Shown: positions 12,564 through 15,182 of the stretch, in pieces
Numbering within the stretch: the first letter of the stretch is position 1
Layout of the letters: the number at the start of each line of letters is the position of its first letter
Assembly: GCF_937876455.1 (NCBI RefSeq)
Contig: NZ_CALFIG010000079.1
Coordinates: forward strand, 1-15,182
DNA length: 15,182 bases
Origin: an uncultured Flavobacterium sp.
GTDB lineage: Bacteria > Bacteroidota > Bacteroidia > Flavobacteriales > Flavobacteriaceae
Direction: 5' to 3'
Notes under the pieces: model-generated
Databases searched by the model: none
What the model was told of the DNA's origin: nothing
Seen by the model: the letters and a program-made list of their open reading frames with translations, nothing else
Position numbers and translations under genes: made by a program

Positions 12564-13577
12564 TTAAATCACATTAACTTCAGCTTCAATTTCAATACCA
12601 AATTTTTCTTTTACTGTTTGTTGAATGTTTTGTGCTAGAGCCCAAATTTCACTTCCAGTTGCGTTTCCATAATTTACTAAAACTAACGCTTGTTTAGCAT
12701 GAATACCTGCATCGCCAAAGCGTTTGCCTTTAAAGCCAGCTTGTTCAATTAGCCAGCCTGCAGGAACCTTAACAGTTGTCTCTGAGACAGGGTAGTGTGG
12801 CATATCTGGATACTTCGTTTTTGCATGTTGGTAAACTTCAATGTGTACTACTGGATTTTTAAAGAAACTACCACTATTACCTAATTCTTTTGGGTCGGGT
12901 AGTTTACTTTGTCTAATCGCAATTACAGCATTGCTAATATCTCTGATACTTGGATGTGTTATTGCTAATTTTTCTAACTCAGTATCAATTGCTCCATAAG
13001 AAGTATTCGTTTTGTGGTTTTTCTTAGTCAATTTGAAAGTAACCGATAAAATAATGTATTGGTTTTTTAATTCGCCTTTAAAAATACTTTCTCGGTAGCC
13101 AAATTGGCACTCTTCTTTAGTAAAAGTGCGCATTTTTTGGGTAGCAATTTCCATCGCATCACAGGAAACAAATGTGTCTTTAATTTCTACACCATACGCC
13201 CCAATGTTTTGTACAGGTGTTGCCCCTACGTTTCCTGGAATTAGAGATAAATTTTCTATACCACCATAGTTATGATTTATGCACCATACTACAAATTCAT
13301 GCCAAACTTCTCCCGCTTGTCCTTTTACCCAAACATATTCTTCGCTTTCTTCAATAATTTCAATGCCTTTGTTGTTGATGTGAATGACCAGTGCGTCAAT
13401 GTTTTTTGTCAAGAGCATATTGCTTCCACCAGCTAATACAAATAATTTTTTCTGTTGATTTTTGTTTAAAACAGTTGCCAACTCCGCTTCGTTTTGAATG
13501 GCTACAAATTCTTTTGCTGTGGCTTCAATGCCAAAAGTATTATACTTTTTTAAGGATTGATTTTGTATGATTTTCAT
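12564..13577 (-). CDS. murB: UDP-N-acetylenolpyruvoylglucosamine reductase
   Basis: Reduces UDP-GlcNAc-enolpyruvate to UDP-N-acetylmuramate with NADPH and bound FAD, the second committed step of peptidoglycan synthesis, in the cytoplasm. FAD-binding motifs are LAGGSNMLL (48-56), SLIPGNVGATPVQNIGAYGVE (111-131) and the YRES motif (Y161, R162). LGNSGSFFKNP (232-242) gives the catalytic serine S237, and the C-terminal EAEV (331-334) gives the catalytic glutamate, probably E333. The presence of the YRES loop and the length of 337 residues place it with the type I (E. coli-like) enzymes. It starts 38 bases after the stop of the rhodanese-thioredoxin gene with no clear promoter between, so it is probably in the recF unit. 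An 8-bp tandem repeat begins directly after its stop. Confidence 0.96.
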   Translation of the reverse strand: MKIIQNQSLKKYNTFGIEATAKEFVAIQNEAELATVLNKNQQKKLFVLAGGSNMLLTKNIDALVIHINNKGIEIIEESEEYVWVKGQAGEVWHEFVVWCINHNYGGIENLSLIPGNVGATPVQNIGAYGVEIKDTFVSCDAMEIATQKMRTFTKEECQFGYRESIFKGELKNQYIILSVTFKLTKKNHKTNTSYGAIDTELEKLAITHPSIRDISNAVIAIRQSKLPDPKELGNSGSFFKNPVVHIEVYQHAKTKYPDMPHYPVSETTVKVPAGWLIEQAGFKGKRFGDAGIHAKQALVLVNYGNATGSEIWALAQNIQQTVKEKFGIEIEAEVNVI

Positions 13578-13615
13578 TGTTTAGATAGGGTAAAAAGTAA
13601 AAACTACTAATTTTA

Positions 13616-14305
13616 TTAAAGTGCTTTTCTCAATTCTTCTTCGCTTACAAATTCATTTTTTTTGAAGGTTTCTTTTCCGTTTTTATAAACCAATAGTACA
13701 GGTAAGCCTTGATAGCCTAACGTATTGAATAGGGATTTGTTTTTATCTGCATCAATGCGATGAATAATAACTTTTCCTGCTAATTCAGCATTCATTTTTT
13801 CTAGATAAGGAGCCATTTTTTTACATGGCGCACACCATTCGGCATAAAAATCGATAACAACCGTTTTGTCGGAAGTAACTAATTTAGCGTACTCTTCTTG
13901 GGTCATTCCAAACCAAACTGCATTGGTTTTTGGGTTTGCTTTTTCCCAAGCTAAATAACCACCATTTAATTCAATTACTTCTTTGAATCCTAATTCGTTA
14001 AGTTTAGCCGCTGCTCTTTTACTTCTTCCGCCACTTAGGCAATAAACAAGAACAGGTTTTGTTTTGTCTAATGAAGCTACTTGTGTTTCGAAATCATTGC
14101 CATTCCAGTCGATGTTTTTTGAATTATCGATGTGTCCACCACTATATTCTCCTGCTGTTCGCACGTCGATTAGCTGTGCATTGTTTGTTTTTTCTAAGGT
14201 AGATTTAAATTCTGCCACGTCTACACTTTTGAAATTTTGACTATTTGAACAGCTTATTGATAAGATAATAATTGCTGTTGCGATAATTGATTTTACGTTT
14301 TTCAT
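13616..14305 (-). CDS. Rhodanese-thioredoxin fusion lipoprotein
   Basis: A 229-residue exported two-domain protein. A lipoprotein-type signal (basic start, hydrophobic core 7-17, C19 in LSISC, a slightly relaxed lipobox) should anchor it in the periplasm. The rhodanese domain (about 25-125) has the active-site cysteine C89 in the loop CLSGGRS and the usual LIDVRTAGEYSGGHI (45-59) and LNGGYLAW (113-120). The thioredoxin domain (about 135-229) has WCAPC with C158 and C161 and the cis-proline P202 in GLPV. The centre is CAPC and not thioredoxin's CGPC. The two domains together suggest thiol or persulfide exchange in the periplasm, or protein disulfide chemistry; this is inference. It starts 3 bases after the recF stop, so it is in one operon with recF and murB. 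Confidence 0.9.
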   Translation of the reverse strand: MKNVKSIIATAIIILSISCSNSQNFKSVDVAEFKSTLEKTNNAQLIDVRTAGEYSGGHIDNSKNIDWNGNDFETQVASLDKTKPVLVYCLSGGRSKRAAAKLNELGFKEVIELNGGYLAWEKANPKTNAVWFGMTQEEYAKLVTSDKTVVIDFYAEWCAPCKKMAPYLEKMNAELAGKVIIHRIDADKNKSLFNTLGYQGLPVLLVYKNGKETFKKNEFVSEEELRKAL

Positions 14306-14308
14306 TTT

Positions 14309-15155
14309 TTAAATAGTAAATATTTTATAACTTTTATGTGTCTGTTTTATAATTTCTTCGGTTCGTTCAGGATGTGTGTCAGAAATAAAAATTTGACCAA
14401 ACACATCTTCATTAACCATGTTTACAATTTGCTGTACTCTATAGGCGTCTAATTTATCAAAAATATCATCAAATAATAAAATAGGCAAGGTTTTGCTTTG
14501 ATTTTTTACAAATTCGAATTGAGCTAGTTTCAATGCAATTAAAAATGATTTTTGTTGGCCTTGCGAACCAAATTTTCGAATAGGATACGTATTAATTTCG
14601 AAACGCAAATCATCTTTGTGAATACCACATGTACTATATTGTGCTATTCTATCTCGTTGAAGATGTGTTTCTAAAAGTTCTTTTAATGGAGCGTCGTGTA
14701 GTTGACTTTCATAAGCAATTGTAACTTGTTCTGCATTTTCAGAGATAATTTCGTAATAATGTTGAAAAATTGGAACAAATTGTTGTAAAAAGGAATGTCT
14801 TTTTTCAAAAATGAGCTGTCCAAAATGTGAAATTTGCTCGTTGTAAATACCTAAATTGTCTGCGTCAAAAGTTTGGTTTAAAGCAAAATACTTTAACAAT
14901 GCATTTCTTTGTGCAACGGTTTTTTGATATGTAATAAGGTGTTGCAAATAAATGGTGTCTGATGTAGAAATAACATTGTCAATAAACTTTCTTCTTATTT
15001 CGCTTCCTTCAACAATTAAATCAACATCGCTAGGAGAAATAATTACAACGGGTATTAATCCTATGTGCTCTGAAAATTTATCATAGGCTTTGCCATTTCG
15101 TTTTAAAACCTTTTTTTGCCCTTTTTTAAAACTACAGACAATGTTTTCGTTTCTA
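14309..15155 (-). CDS. recF: DNA replication and repair protein RecF, 5' end missing
   Basis: An SMC-like ATPase that helps load RecA at single-stranded gaps with RecO and RecR. About 281 residues are visible. They begin in frame at the junction with adapter sequence (15156) and include the family block ISPSDVDLIVEGSEIRR followed by KFIDN and the YLQHL helix. The ABC-type signature FGSQGQQKS, Walker B LPILLFDDIFDKLD and the final IFISDTHPERT are all present. The N-terminus with Walker A (roughly 80 residues) lies beyond the window. A TTG at 14947 in this frame could be mistaken for a start, but conserved RecF sequence continues well upstream of it, so it is internal. Three bases separate its stop from the next gene, so it probably heads an operon. 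Confidence 0.94.
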
Positions 15156-15182
15156 AGATCGGAAGAGCGTCGTGTAGGGAAA
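15156..15182. other. Illumina sequencing adapter left on the contig end
   Basis: The last 27 bases begin AGATCGGAAGAGC and continue as the Illumina TruSeq universal adapter, read in the orientation that follows an insert. The match is exact as far as the window goes. It interrupts the recF frame, and its G+C content is far above the neighbourhood. Genomic sequence therefore ends at about 15155. Confidence 0.96.

Noticed and set aside
14945..14947. TTG at 14947 as the start of recF
   Set aside because: Conserved RecF sequence continues in frame for about 70 residues upstream, so this is an internal leucine codon.

Overview
The window looks like chromosomal core DNA from a member of the Bacteroidota, most likely a Flavobacteriaceae relative. 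The evidence is low G+C, several TAnnTTTG-type promoter boxes, a secreted protein with a type A sorting tail of the type IX secretion system (T9SS), a Bacteroidota-style TonB, a periplasmic-TPR hybrid histidine kinase, and lpxK, which implies lipid A. I see no tRNA, rRNA, CRISPR array, transposase or prophage gene.

Left part (1-2883, all minus strand): nif3-like gene, then a coiled-coil gene of the C4 zinc-ribbon family in which every zinc cysteine is lost, then a strong terminator. A TAnnTTTG promoter overlaps that terminator and drives rluF (23S rRNA pseudouridine synthase). Four bases further on is the start of an unrecognised gene cut by the left edge. Middle left (2969-5572, plus strand): lpxK, a very small T9SS cargo protein, and a purine nucleoside phosphorylase whose upstream region holds two interleaved perfect inverted repeats.

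Centre and right (5581-15155, all minus strand; listed in transcription order from the right edge): recF (5' end missing), a lipoprotein rhodanese-thioredoxin fusion, murB, a family-2 glycosyltransferase overlapping an ECF sigma factor, tonB, lipA, gap and a hybrid histidine kinase. recF, the fusion and murB look like one unit. The glycosyltransferase has its own promoter beside an 8-bp tandem repeat. tonB has a sigma-54-like element upstream and a strong terminator downstream. lipA has a clear promoter, and gap and the kinase follow without a convincing one.

The genes serve envelope and core functions: lipid A (lpxK), peptidoglycan (murB), outer-membrane energy transduction (tonB), surface secretion (T9SS cargo), lipoate synthesis, glycolysis, purine salvage, DNA repair and rRNA modification. 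I do not see a new defence or mobile system. The most notable points are: a probable Illumina adapter fused to the right end (15156-15182); an in-frame stop just before the last conserved strand of TonB, with coding-like sequence after it; the cysteine-free zinc ribbon; the pseudoknot-like repeats upstream of the phosphorylase gene; and TTG starts on both gap and the sigma factor.
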